Shown: positions 25,843 to 34,138, counted from the first letter of the stretch. The stretch: DNA of 64,000 bases from Sphingomonas kyeonggiensis (GCF_014204495.1 NZ_JACHLN010000004.1:372001-436000), one strand, 5' to 3'. Numbers and translations: made by a program. The notes: generated by a model from the letters alone, not told the origin.

Positions 25843-25931
25843 CGTCATGCTGAACTTGTTTCAGCATCCAACCCACCCCCAGCGATACCGCCCGTGGAAA
25901 GTTGGACCCTGAAACAAGTTCAGGGTGACGG
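25843..25931. repeat. Palindrome doublet, family D
   Basis: CGTCATGCTGAACTTGTTTC then AGCATCCA at 25843-25870, and an inverted copy GGACCCTGAAACAAGTTCAG then GGTGACGG at 25904-25931. Each unit is itself an imperfect palindrome (TGCTGAA..TTCAGCA). The outer CGTCA and inner ATCCA ends match family B, hinting at a common origin. Confidence 0.8.
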
Positions 25932-25933
25932 AA

Positions 25934-26953
25934 CTACCAGCCCGCCACCTTCAACCGAACCTTCACCACCATATCCGACGACGTGATGAACAGCGTCTTC
26001 CCATCCTCGCCGAAGCAGCAATTCGCCGCCGCCTTGCCGGTGGAGATCACCCCCAGCTTCCTGCCATCGGGTGCGATCACCCAGATCCCGCCCGGCCCGC
26101 TGGCGAACAGATGGCCGCTCTTCGCCACCTTCATCCCGTCGGGCAGCCCCGGCAACTTCCTGGCCACCTCGGCCGAGAAATCGACGAACGGCACCAGCTC
26201 GGAGCTCGCCGAGCCATCCGCCGCCAGTTCGCAGGTATAGATCTTCGCCGCCTCGGGATCGGACTGGCTGACATAGAGCCGGTCGAATCCCGGCGACACG
26301 CCGATCCCGTTCGGCCGCTTCAGGCTCTTGTCGATCAGCGACACGTCGCTGCCGTCCGCATTCACCCGGTAGACCCCGTTGAACGCCAGCTGCTTGAGCG
26401 GCGATTCGTCGCCTTCGCTCAGGCCATAGGGCGGATCGGTGAAATAGATGATGCCGTTCCGCCCGGTCACCAGGTCGTTGCAGCTGTTGAACTTCTTGCC
26501 CTCATATTCGCCCGTGACGATCGTCTTCTTCTTCGTCGCCAGGTCCACCCGCGCGATCGCCCGGGTGCCCGAATCAGCCATCAGCAGATTGCCGCGCGCA
26601 TCCAGGATCATCCCGTTCGATCCCGCCTCGCGCACCCCCGCCGGGATCGGCCCGGCCAGCCCCGAGGGTGTCAGGAACGGGCGTGCGCCATCGCCCGCCT
26701 TCCAGCGATAGGCGATGTTCATCGGCACGTCGGAGAAGAGCAGATAGCTGCCCTTCTTCACCCACACCGGCCCCTCGGTCCATTTGAACCCGCTGGAAAT
26801 CACTTCGATCGGACTGTTCACATCGATCAGCGCATCCAGCCCCGGATCGAGCCGGGTGATGCGCCCGACCGCCTGACCCAGCGCCATACCGGGCACGAAA
26901 GGCAAGGCAGCCATGCCGGCCAGCAGGCTGCGGCGGGTCGTCTCGATCATCAT
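25934..26953 (-). CDS. Gluconolactonase-like SMP-30 protein, exported
   Basis: Expected to hydrolyse glucono-delta-lactone to gluconate. A 339-aa six-bladed propeller with a Tat-type signal (TTRRSLLAGMAALPF). Metal-site landmarks: KWTEGPVWV (Glu), SNGMILDARGNLL (Asn), NSCNDLVTGRNG (Asn/Asp) and LPGLPDGMKVAKSGHLF (Asp). The sequence recalls Zymomonas gluconolactonase along its length. Two adjacent ATGs (26953, 26950) follow GGAG; either may be used. It lies 9 bp downstream of the GFOR-like gene, completing the same pathway. Confidence 0.85.
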   Translation of the reverse strand: MMIETTRRSLLAGMAALPFVPGMALGQAVGRITRLDPGLDALIDVNSPIEVISSGFKWTEGPVWVKKGSYLLFSDVPMNIAYRWKAGDGARPFLTPSGLAGPIPAGVREAGSNGMILDARGNLLMADSGTRAIARVDLATKKKTIVTGEYEGKKFNSCNDLVTGRNGIIYFTDPPYGLSEGDESPLKQLAFNGVYRVNADGSDVSLIDKSLKRPNGIGVSPGFDRLYVSQSDPEAAKIYTCELAADGSASSELVPFVDFSAEVARKLPGLPDGMKVAKSGHLFASGPGGIWVIAPDGRKLGVISTGKAAANCCFGEDGKTLFITSSDMVVKVRLKVAGW

Positions 26954-26962
26954 TCTACTCCG

Positions 26963-28066
26963 TCACGCGAGCTGGATCGCCCGCCCTTCGCGCGCCGATC
27001 GATAGATCGCCTCGATCAGCCGCATGTCGCGCAAGCCTTCCTCGCCCGACGCCCGCAGGGGTATGCCGCTGAGCACGCTTTCCGCAAGATGATCGAGCTG
27101 CGCGACGAACTGGTTCTTGGCCGGCGGCGGCAGCATGACCTGCTCGGTCTTGCCGCTCGTCCGCGCCCACATCTGGTGCCCCGCATAGGACGTGGCCGGC
27201 TCCATCCCCACCCAGCCCTTGGTCCCGGTCACCCGGAAGGCGTTGTGGCCGGAGGAATAGCTCGACACGCAATTGGCGATCACGCCCGAGGGGAAGCGCA
27301 TCTGCCAGTCGATCCGGTCCTCGACATTCCTGAAGCGCGGGTCGCTCCGGTCGGTGAACTCCATCGCGCTCACCGCCACCGGCTCCTCGCCCGCCAGGTA
27401 TCGCGCCGCGTTCAGGCTGTAGATGCCGATGTCCATCATCGATCCGCCGCCCGACATCGGGCGATCGAGCCGCCACTGGTTGGGCTGGGCATAGAAGCCA
27501 TGCTCGGCGGTGATCAGCGTCGGCCGCCCGACGAACCCGGTCTTCACCAGCTCGACCGCGCGGAGATTGTACGGCTCGAAATGGCAGCGGTAGCCGATCA
27601 TCAGCTTGCGGTTGGCCTTTCTCGCCGCCGCGATCATCGCCTCGCATTCCGCCGAGGAGACCGCCATCGGCTTCTCGCACAGCACATGCTTGCCGGCCTG
27701 GCTGGCGCGGATCGAATATTCCGCATGCAGGCTGTTGGGCAGCACGACATAGACCAGGTCGATGTCGGGATTGTCCTTGATCCGGTCGTAGCTCTTGTAG
27801 TCGTACCAGTGCGTTCTGGGCACGCCGTACTGCGCGCCGAACTTCTCGAGCTTGGCCGGCGTGCCGCTCACCAGCGCCTTCAGCTCGGCGAACTCGCAAC
27901 CGGCGATGCGCGGCAGGATCTGGTTGGTCGCGTAATTGCCCAGGCCGACGATCGCATAGCCCAGCTTGCGCTTGCCCTGCGCCCAGGCCGGCAGGCCCGC
28001 CACGCCGGTAATCAGCCCCGCGCCGATGCCACCCAGCACCCCGCGACGTGTTCCCATGATCGTCAT
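26963..28066 (-). CDS. Glucose-fructose oxidoreductase-like Gfo/Idh/MocA enzyme, exported
   Basis: A 367-aa NADP-type oxidoreductase. The Tat signal GTRRGVLGGIGAGLITGVAG precedes the Rossmann motif VGLGNYATNQILP; the catalytic CEKPMA and the GGGSMMDIGIYSLNAARYL block with the active-site Tyr follow. These closely recall Zymomonas glucose-fructose oxidoreductase, which converts glucose plus fructose to gluconolactone plus sorbitol in the periplasm. I start at ATG 28066 (GAGGGA 8 nt upstream). Substrates here could be other sugars. Confidence 0.85.
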   Translation of the reverse strand: MTIMGTRRGVLGGIGAGLITGVAGLPAWAQGKRKLGYAIVGLGNYATNQILPRIAGCEFAELKALVSGTPAKLEKFGAQYGVPRTHWYDYKSYDRIKDNPDIDLVYVVLPNSLHAEYSIRASQAGKHVLCEKPMAVSSAECEAMIAAARKANRKLMIGYRCHFEPYNLRAVELVKTGFVGRPTLITAEHGFYAQPNQWRLDRPMSGGGSMMDIGIYSLNAARYLAGEEPVAVSAMEFTDRSDPRFRNVEDRIDWQMRFPSGVIANCVSSYSSGHNAFRVTGTKGWVGMEPATSYAGHQMWARTSGKTEQVMLPPPAKNQFVAQLDHLAESVLSGIPLRASGEEGLRDMRLIEAIYRSAREGRAIQLA

Positions 28067-28212
28067 TGCCCGGTTCCCTCTCCAATTGGCGAACGCCCAA
28101 GCCCGTCGCCGGCACGTCTTCCGCCGGTCGCTCCGCGTTAGCGCTATCATGGATGGCGGGAGGCGCCTAGGCAGCTACGACTTTGGTCGCATGGGCGCGT
28201 CCCCCTTCTCAA

Positions 28213-28357
28213 TTCCCCTCCCTGCAAGGGAGGGGTTAGGGGTGGGTTAGAAAAGAGCGGGCTCGATGCCCGGTCTTTTCTTCTCTCGCAGGCCGACCGG
28301 CAGAGCTCGCTGCGCTCGCCACCCACCCCCTGCCCCTCCCTTGCAGGGAGGGGAGTT
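28213..28357. repeat. Palindrome doublet, family C
   Basis: TTCCCCTCCCTGCAAGGGAG then GGGTTAGGGGTGGGTTAG at 28213-28250, and the inverse CCACCCACCCCCTGCCCCTC then CCTTGCAGGGAGGGGAG at 28319-28355. Near-identical to the doublet at 20524-20650, including the asymmetric TTAGGGGTGGGT flank. Confidence 0.85.
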
Positions 28358-28377
28358 TCAAGGATTCCAGCCAGCTC

Positions 28378-28519
28378 CAAATCCTCCCCCGGAGGGGGAG
28401 GGGGACCGCCGGCGCAGCCGGTGGTGGAGGGGTAGCGCGCCCCAAGCGACACAGCCCGTGGAGAATACCCCTCCACCAGCCTGCGGCTGGTCCCCCTCCC
28501 CCTCCGGGGGAGGATTTGA
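28378..28519. repeat. Palindrome doublet, family E (long CCTCCCCC type)
   Basis: AAATCCTCCCCCGGAGGGGG, then a GCCGGCGCAGCCGG inner palindrome and TGGTGGAGGGGTA at 28380-28434; the inverse arrangement is at 28467-28518. It abuts the sulfotransferase stop. Each half contains two nested palindromes, unlike families A-D. Confidence 0.8.
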
Positions 28520-28522
28520 AGC

Positions 28523-29548
28523 TCACCCGAACACCCCCCGGAACCGCGCATGCAGCCGCGCATGCGTCTCGCCCGCCCGCGCCAGCAGCCCGGCATCCGC
28601 CACCGCTTCCCGCCTGTCCGCCACGCGCAGCGCGGAGGGGTCGATCGGCGCCTCGACCATCACCGCCAGCCGGGGGCCGTAAACCCGTGGCGCCGCGCAC
28701 AGCGCATCATAGTCCAGGAAGAATTGCCGCTCCTGCACCGCCGCCGGCGCCGCCAGCAGCGCGCGGTGCACCGCGTCCCACAGCCTCAGCCAGTAATCGA
28801 CATGGCCGGCATCCTCGCCCGGCTCGGGCGCGCCGTCGAAGCGGAAGGGCCGCTGGTCGGCGCCGAACTCGTGATGCCCCAGCCAGCTCATGAACCGGCG
28901 CCGGAACGGGTCCTCCGCCGCCAGCGCCACCGCGCGCCGGTGCTGCGTCAACAGCGACAGCGCCTGTTGCAACGGTTCGCGGAACGGATGGAGCAGAACC
29001 GCGTCGGGGAAGCTGCTCGCCAACCCCTCCAGCCGCAGGATATTGTTATTGTTCTTAGATAGATAGCGCGTGCCGCCCTGGCTCAGCAGGACCAGACGCA
29101 TATAGTCGCGGAACGCAGCAAGCGTCGCCTTTTCCGGGGCGATCGGCAGCAATTCGCGCCGCTTCAGGTAGCGATTGCCCTCGAACGCGCGCCAGAAAAC
29201 CTCCTCGATCGCCTCCGGGCTGTCGAGATCATGGGTCAAACCGTCGCCATGGCCGCGTTCCCGGGCCTCGACATGCCGCTTGCCGCCCAGCCGCGCCCAG
29301 CTGTTGGGCGCAAGTGGAAACGGAAGTTGGCGATAGGCCGGGGCGGCAAAGTCGCCGCCCGCGTGCAGCAGCCGGGTGAGGATCGAGGTGCCCGCGCGCG
29401 CCAGCCCGGCGATAAACACTGGTCGCCTGATCTCCAGCGTTTTCAGCTGCTTGCCATGGAGTGCCCGCTCGATGTCGAACGTCGCTTCGAGCAGTGCGGG
29501 CGAGCCCAGGGCGATGCGGTGGAGGAGCTTGTCAGCGCGCCCGTACAC
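28523..29548 (-). CDS. PAPS-dependent-type sulfotransferase
   Basis: A 341-aa protein of the sulfotransferase family, which transfers sulfate from PAPS to an acceptor in the cytosol. The PAPS-binding loop is RRPVFIAGLARAGTSILTRLLH near residues 40-61, split here as FIAGLARAGTSILT; the 3'-phosphate region is probably VLLHPFREPLQQALSLL near residue 185. I choose the GTG at 29548 (AGG 6 nt upstream), overlapping the upstream gene by 17 nt; an ATG at 29575 would lengthen the overlap. Acceptor unknown. Last of a four-gene overlapping cluster. Confidence 0.8.
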   Translation of the reverse strand: MYGRADKLLHRIALGSPALLEATFDIERALHGKQLKTLEIRRPVFIAGLARAGTSILTRLLHAGGDFAAPAYRQLPFPLAPNSWARLGGKRHVEARERGHGDGLTHDLDSPEAIEEVFWRAFEGNRYLKRRELLPIAPEKATLAAFRDYMRLVLLSQGGTRYLSKNNNNILRLEGLASSFPDAVLLHPFREPLQQALSLLTQHRRAVALAAEDPFRRRFMSWLGHHEFGADQRPFRFDGAPEPGEDAGHVDYWLRLWDAVHRALLAAPAAVQERQFFLDYDALCAAPRVYGPRLAVMVEAPIDPSALRVADRREAVADAGLLARAGETHARLHARFRGVFG

Positions 29549-29903
29549 GGCGAACCTGCCAGCGCAGCGCCGCATAGCCGAGGGTGAGCGGCATCAGTGC
29601 CAACTTCGACGTCCAGTCCGTCCGGAACGCGTCAACTTCAGGCAGCAAGGCGTTCAAAGCGAGCAGACCCAGAAGCGGCGAGGCGGTCGCCACCAGCAGG
29701 CCGCCGGCACGGACCGAATGCATGAACATCCGGCCTGAAAGGATACGCAGCGCCCGCTCCTTGCCCCATTCGGAAACGCCCCGCCTGGGGAGCAGCCGCA
29801 TGGCATGCTGGCTGCAGGCGGCAAGCTCCTGAAAAGCCGGGACAAGCGGCAGGGCGCGGGCCAGTTCGAGCACCGCGATGATCGCGAGGAAGGCGAGGAT
29901 CAC
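29532..29903 (-). CDS. Membrane protein of the sulfotransferase cluster
   Basis: A 123-aa protein with hydrophobic segments at about residues 2-20, 68-85 and 98-112, and a basic C-terminus. The GTG start at 29903 overlaps the stop of the upstream 68-aa gene (GTGA); the 3' end overlaps the sulfotransferase start. No family recognised. Overlaps on both sides suggest function with the sulfotransferases. Confidence 0.65.
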   Translation of the reverse strand: MILAFLAIIAVLELARALPLVPAFQELAACSQHAMRLLPRRGVSEWGKERALRILSGRMFMHSVRAGGLLVATASPLLGLLALNALLPEVDAFRTDWTSKLALMPLTLGYAALRWQVRRVRAR

Positions 29904-30106
29904 CGGGCGCGCCCGCGGATGCGGCGGACCAGCCGCTTGACCGGGTACCACACGACCGAGACGATCGCGAGCAGGATCGAGCCGATCAGCCCGAAGGCGA
30001 CGCCGATCGCGCCGAGACCAAGTCCGGGGCCGGTATAGGCCTGGGCGGCCAGCGGCGCCGTCAGCGCGAGCGCAAGCGACAGGAAACGAAGGGTTTTTAC
30101 GAGCAT
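29900..30106 (-). CDS. Small membrane protein of the sulfotransferase cluster
   Basis: A 68-aa protein: a signal-like N-terminus (LRFLSLALALTAPLAAQAYT), then a second hydrophobic helix at about 32-54, ending in a strongly basic tail (KRLVRRIRGRAR). It may be exported and anchored by the second helix with the tail in the cytosol. Overlaps the arylsulfotransferase-like gene by 10 nt and the next gene by 4 nt. Function unknown. Confidence 0.65.
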   Translation of the reverse strand: MLVKTLRFLSLALALTAPLAAQAYTGPGLGLGAIGVAFGLIGSILLAIVSVVWYPVKRLVRRIRGRAR

Positions 30107-31467
30107 TTTGCAGTCACCGTAGCTTGAATGGCCGGGCCATCGGTGGTGGGATCGAGGTAGCGCGCCCAGCTAAGGGCCATGCGCCGCTCGGCGGAATCGG
30201 CGGAGATGTACCGCCAGCGAAGGTCGCCCTGGGGAGACATGCGGACGAGGCGGCCCTGCTCGGTCTCCTCGATCATCGCATCGCCGCCGGGCAGCGGGGT
30301 GCCGCGGCCCTGGGCACGGGTGGCGATCCGGTTGACGGCGAAGCCCCTGTCCCAGGGCGAGCTGGTGTCGCCGCTGGAAAGATCGTGGACCAGCAAGCGG
30401 TTATGCCCGTTCACCCGCTCGTCCGGGTAGCCCATCAGCGTGTTGTTATCGAACACCGAGATGCGGTGGTCGTCGAGGATGCTGACATCGTGCTGGAAGC
30501 GCCACGGGCCGATCTTCCACCACAGGATCCTGCCGGTCTCGGGCCGGTAGAGCGCGATCAGCGACAGGTTGCGCAGGCTCAGGAACAGGTCGCCCTTCTT
30601 CCAGAAGCGCCCGTCCGCCATCGCCGGCTGGATGTCGTTGAGATGGAAGGGATCCTGCACATAGGGCCGCCCCCGCCACAGCCGCGCGAGGCCGTTGCGC
30701 TCGAGGATCTCGGCGATCCGGTCGACCTGCAGCAGCGCGCCCTCGGGCGAGACCTTGGCGACGCTGTCGTCCCAGAAATCGGCCTTAACCCCGGGCTCGC
30801 GCGGCACCGGGTAGCGATAGGGTACCCAGAGATTGCCGTCCGGGCCTTGCTCCGTCGAATGGGTGAAGATGCCGTCCAGCGACCAGAGCAGCTTGCCGCA
30901 GGCATCGTAGCGGGCGAGCGGCGAGCTGTCGTGCAGCACCAGGCTGCCGTCGGCGAGCAGCAGCGGGTGCATCAGCCGGTTGCGCGCGGCATCCTTGTCG
31001 CGGTGCACATCGGTGAGTTCGGAGGCGAATTTCGAGCGCGCATTGGCTGCGTCCACATCAGGCACGAAAGTGTGCACGGCCTGCCCATCGGAGAGGCGCA
31101 GGAGCTGGACGACCGAGCGCTTGCGCTTGGGATCGAAGGGCGAGATCAGCGCATAGCCGCTGTCGGTGAAGCCCGGATCGCGGGTGAAACCGCCCGGCAG
31201 CTTCTCGTAGCTGCCACCGAAATAGGGCGCGGGGCTCTTGAACATGCCCTTGATCGTGTCGGGCACGCGCGCCACCGCGATCGCTGCCCGCCCGACCGCG
31301 CCCGACTTCTCCCAGCCATCGACGATCGCGCCCATGCCGATCGCCGCAAGCGGCAAGAGCAGCAATACCAGGACGAGGCTCCACAGCGGCACCGGTCGCG
31401 CCAGCGCACGCTCGAGCACATTGGTCTCGCCCTTGATTTCAATATCTAAACTTCGATCCTGCCCCAT
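30097..31467 (-). CDS. Arylsulfotransferase (ASST)-like protein, membrane-anchored
   Basis: A 456-aa protein with one N-terminal membrane helix (about residues 27-50) and a beta-propeller-like periplasmic domain resembling the ASST family, which moves sulfate between phenolic compounds without PAPS. Family-like histidine blocks are seen: FTHS (His203), DPFHLNDIQP (His275) and RFQHDVSILDD (His326). Which of these would form the sulfohistidine intermediate is not certain. First gene of the overlapping cluster with two small membrane proteins and a PAPS-type sulfotransferase. Confidence 0.78.
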   Translation of the reverse strand: MGQDRSLDIEIKGETNVLERALARPVPLWSLVLVLLLLPLAAIGMGAIVDGWEKSGAVGRAAIAVARVPDTIKGMFKSPAPYFGGSYEKLPGGFTRDPGFTDSGYALISPFDPKRKRSVVQLLRLSDGQAVHTFVPDVDAANARSKFASELTDVHRDKDAARNRLMHPLLLADGSLVLHDSSPLARYDACGKLLWSLDGIFTHSTEQGPDGNLWVPYRYPVPREPGVKADFWDDSVAKVSPEGALLQVDRIAEILERNGLARLWRGRPYVQDPFHLNDIQPAMADGRFWKKGDLFLSLRNLSLIALYRPETGRILWWKIGPWRFQHDVSILDDHRISVFDNNTLMGYPDERVNGHNRLLVHDLSSGDTSSPWDRGFAVNRIATRAQGRGTPLPGGDAMIEETEQGRLVRMSPQGDLRWRYISADSAERRMALSWARYLDPTTDGPAIQATVTAKCS

Positions 31468-31556
31468 GAACCCTCACAGCGTGTGAAGGAGTTCGACGGG
31501 ATCGATGTCGGGGTGATTTCGCTTCTTCGCAGAAACGTTTCCGGTCTGTGGCCGTA

Positions 31557-32888
31557 CTAGACGGGCAGCGTCACCACCGCGGAAAGTCCACCCTCTTCGC
31601 GGTTGCGCACGGTCAGGTCGCCGCCATGCGCGCGGGCGACGGCGCGGGCGCTGGCCAGCCCCAGCCCGATCCCGCCGGTGTCCCGGTTGCGCGAGCGCTC
31701 GCCCCGGAAAAAGGGTTCGAACACGCGGTCGATATCCTCGGGCGCGACACCCGGGCCGTCGTCGCGCACCTCGATCACCGCCTGGCCATCGGCCTGTGCC
31801 AGCGACACTTCGGCGCTGCCGGCATATTTGATCGCGTTGGTGACAAGATTGTTGAGCATCGCCTTGAGCGCGGGCGAATTCCCCTCGACCACCACCGGCT
31901 CGCCCGGGGCCAGCGTCACCGGCTCGCCCCGATCGCTCATGTCGTCGGTCACCGTCTCGGCGAGCGAGCGCAGGTCGAGCGGCTTGCGCACCCCCTGCTT
32001 GGTGGTGTCGCGCAGATAGGAGAGCGTCGCGGAGATCATCGCCTCCATGTCGCGGATATCGCCCTCGCACGCCCGCCGCAGATCGTCGGGCGCCGCCTCG
32101 AGCCGCAGCCCCAGCCGCATCAGCGGCGTCCGCAAATCGTGCGCGACGGCGCCGACCACGGTCGCGCGATCATCGACATAGCGGTTGAGCCGCGCCTGCA
32201 TCCGGTTGAACGCGGCGGCGGCATCGGCGATCTCGGTGGGCCCGTCGATCGCGATCGGCGCGGCGCGCGGGTCACGGCCCAGCCGCTCGGCAGCGGCGGC
32301 AAAGGCACCGATCGGCTTCGCGATCCGGTGCGCCAGCGCCCAGGCAAAGGGCGCGACGGCAGCAGCGGAGACGATCAGCCACCACAGCACGAACCAGCGC
32401 CACGGCTCGAACGCCGAGCCGGTGGTGACGGTAACCCACTGGCCATCCGCCCCGCGATAGCCGGCGGTGAAGTCCCCCGTGATGATGACATCGCGCGCCG
32501 ATTGCACCGTGGCCGGCGGCACCGGGCGCGGCACGCTGGCCCGGTCATAGGTCTTCTCGCGCGTCAGGATCGGGGTCGGGAAGCTGATGAGAACGCGCTC
32601 GACCGGCACGTTCATCGCCTTGGCCATGGCGATCTCGGTACGCTCGCCACGCGGATTCCAGGGCTGCTCGATGAAGTGATCGGACTTGGAGACCGAGAAA
32701 TCGTCGTCGATCAGCTTGTTCTGCAGCGCATCGACCGCCTGGCCGACCGTGTAGAGCTTGGCCGTCGGGGTCTGCACCGCGATCAGCAGGGCGAAGTTCA
32801 TCAGCTGCGTCACCGCGACGCAGACGACCATCAGTGCGAAGATCCGCAGGAACAGCGGCGATCCCGCCGCTCTGCCGCGCAATGTCAC
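31557..32888 (-). CDS. Sensor histidine kinase (EnvZ/RstB-like)
   Basis: A 443-aa membrane kinase. TM1 at about residues 13-37, a periplasmic sensor of about 125 residues, TM2 at about 164-186, HAMP to about 238, then HisKA with phospho-acceptor His250 in GAVAHDLRTPLMRL. The ATPase domain shows N-box NNLVTNAIKYA, G1 DDGPGVAP and G2 GGIGLGLASA. It starts inside the 3' end of the response-regulator gene (4-nt overlap). Signal unknown; two-domain arrangement fits envelope or metal sensing. Confidence 0.92.
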   Translation of the reverse strand: MTLRGRAAGSPLFLRIFALMVVCVAVTQLMNFALLIAVQTPTAKLYTVGQAVDALQNKLIDDDFSVSKSDHFIEQPWNPRGERTEIAMAKAMNVPVERVLISFPTPILTREKTYDRASVPRPVPPATVQSARDVIITGDFTAGYRGADGQWVTVTTGSAFEPWRWFVLWWLIVSAAAVAPFAWALAHRIAKPIGAFAAAAERLGRDPRAAPIAIDGPTEIADAAAAFNRMQARLNRYVDDRATVVGAVAHDLRTPLMRLGLRLEAAPDDLRRACEGDIRDMEAMISATLSYLRDTTKQGVRKPLDLRSLAETVTDDMSDRGEPVTLAPGEPVVVEGNSPALKAMLNNLVTNAIKYAGSAEVSLAQADGQAVIEVRDDGPGVAPEDIDRVFEPFFRGERSRNRDTGGIGLGLASARAVARAHGGDLTVRNREEGGLSAVVTLPV

Positions 32889-33610
32889 GCGCGCACGACC
32901 TTCGGCACGAACAGATAGCCTTCGTTGCGCACGGTGCGGATGATCTCGTCCCCGCCCGAGCGCAGCTTGCGGCGCAGGCGGCTGACCTGCACGTCGATCG
33001 CGCGGTCATAGGCGTCGGAATCCGGCCCGCGCGCCGCGGCGAGCAGCGCCTCGCGGCTCAGCACCCGGCGCGGCCGTTCGATGAACACGCGCAGCACCGC
33101 GAACTCGCCGTCGGTCAGGCCGACGAGCACGCCGTTCGGATCGAACAGCTCATGGCTGCCCAGGTCGATCCGCCAGCCCTCGAAGGTATAGACGTCGCCG
33201 CTCTCGCTGGTGACCACCGCGCCGCGCTTGCGCAGCGCCGCGCGCACCGTGGCGAGGATCTCGCGCGGGCTGCACGGCTTGGGAAGATAATGGCCGGCGC
33301 CGACCTCGAGGCCGAGGATGCGATCCTGTTCCTCGCCGAGCGCGCTCAGGAAGATGATCTCCGGCCCGTCGGTCCGCGCGATACGGCGGCAGGCCGAAAG
33401 CCCGTCCTCGCCCGGCATCATCACGTCGAGGATGACGAGATCGACCGGCGTGCGCGCCAGGATCTGGTCCATGTCGCGGGTGCTGGAGGCGGTCTCGACG
33501 CGATAGCCGCGCGAGCCAAGGCTGTTCGCCAGCAGCATGCGGATGTCACGGTCGTCGTCTACGACGAGCAGGGTCGCCGAATCGTCCTGGGGAGTCGCGG
33601 TAGCAAGCAT
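32885..33610 (-). CDS. OmpR-family response regulator
   Basis: A 241-aa DNA-binding regulator. Receiver domain: acidic pair at Asp18-19 (VVDDD), phospho-acceptor Asp62 (VILDVMMPGEDG), Lys111 (YLPKP). The usual GADDYLPKP reads GAGHYLPKP here. Winged helix at about residues 140-235, with DRAIDVQVSRLRRKL as the recognition helix and RTVRNEGYLFV as the wing. Transcribed ahead of its kinase. Confidence 0.93.
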   Translation of the reverse strand: MLATATPQDDSATLLVVDDDRDIRMLLANSLGSRGYRVETASSTRDMDQILARTPVDLVILDVMMPGEDGLSACRRIARTDGPEIIFLSALGEEQDRILGLEVGAGHYLPKPCSPREILATVRAALRKRGAVVTSESGDVYTFEGWRIDLGSHELFDPNGVLVGLTDGEFAVLRVFIERPRRVLSREALLAAARGPDSDAYDRAIDVQVSRLRRKLRSGGDEIIRTVRNEGYLFVPKVVRA

Positions 33611-33666
33611 GTTGCGGCTTCTACGACAAATTGCGTCCGCGATGTTGCGCGAAATTGTAACAAGAT

Positions 33667-34053
33667 TTACCCGAGCCGTGTTTCGATCGGAACGCCCCGC
33701 TTCAGGGTGAGCGTCACCGGCGTCTTTTCCGCGATTTCGGCAAGACGGGCATTCTGCTCAGCATCGGTCCCGGTGATCGTCAGCACGCGCTCGATGTTGA
33801 GCGTCTCGCCCTGGCCGTGGAGGAACAGCGCGACGTCGATCTCCTCGACCGTCCAGCCCTTGCGCTCGGCATACATGCGCAGCGTGATCGCGGTGCAGGC
33901 ACCCAAGCTGCCCAGCAGCAGCTCATAGGGCGCCGGCCCGCTATCCCCGCCGCCGCGCGCTTCCGGCTCGTCGGCGGTGAGCGCGTGCGTGCCGAAATCG
34001 ATAGCGGTGGCATAGGGCGCGCCGCGCCCGATCTTTGCATGAGCCTGGGTCAT
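33667..34053 (-). CDS. OsmC/Ohr-family protein
   Basis: A 128-aa OsmC-like protein; the family reduces organic or hydro-peroxides with a Cys pair. One conserved Cys is clear (LGSLGACTAITLRMYAERKGW, near residue 53), but the second peroxidatic Cys expected in the N-terminal half or later helix is not seen, so it is the single-Cys YhfA-like type whose activity is unclear. I start at ATG 34053 (MTQAHAKIGRG). It lies downstream of the RND operon behind a palindrome and could be read through from it. Confidence 0.82.
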   Translation of the reverse strand: MTQAHAKIGRGAPYATAIDFGTHALTADEPEARGGGDSGPAPYELLLGSLGACTAITLRMYAERKGWTVEEIDVALFLHGQGETLNIERVLTITGTDAEQNARLAEIAEKTPVTLTLKRGVPIETRLG

Positions 34054-34107
34054 GCGCGGGAGACTAGCGGCTTTGTCCGACGCTCCCAAGTGCCCATGCG
34101 GGTGAGG

Positions 34108-34138
34108 CATCAATCTCCCCTCCCTGGAAGGGAGGGGA
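34108..34138. repeat. Single family C palindrome
   Basis: CCCCTCCCTGGAAGGGAGGGG, one unit, directly after the outer-membrane factor stop on the minus strand. Without a T-run it is a weak terminator at best, but may stabilise the efflux mRNA 3' end. Confidence 0.6.

Larger units (their letters stand above)
28067..28522. other. 456-bp intergenic region packed with palindromes
   Basis: Apart from about 145 bp of unassigned sequence upstream of the GFOR-like gene (its promoter region), this gap is made of two consecutive palindrome doublets (28213-28357 and 28378-28519). No coding sequence is supported. Confidence 0.75.

Noticed and set aside
25925..28141. 738-aa plus-strand frame opposite the GFOR/gluconolactonase genes
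   Set aside because: Low-complexity Arg/His/Asp protein with no motif; the minus-strand genes match known enzymes.
28213..28519. Repeated CCTCCCC blocks as a CRISPR array
   Set aside because: Repeats are inverted pairs of palindromes with unequal spacing, not direct repeats with uniform spacers.
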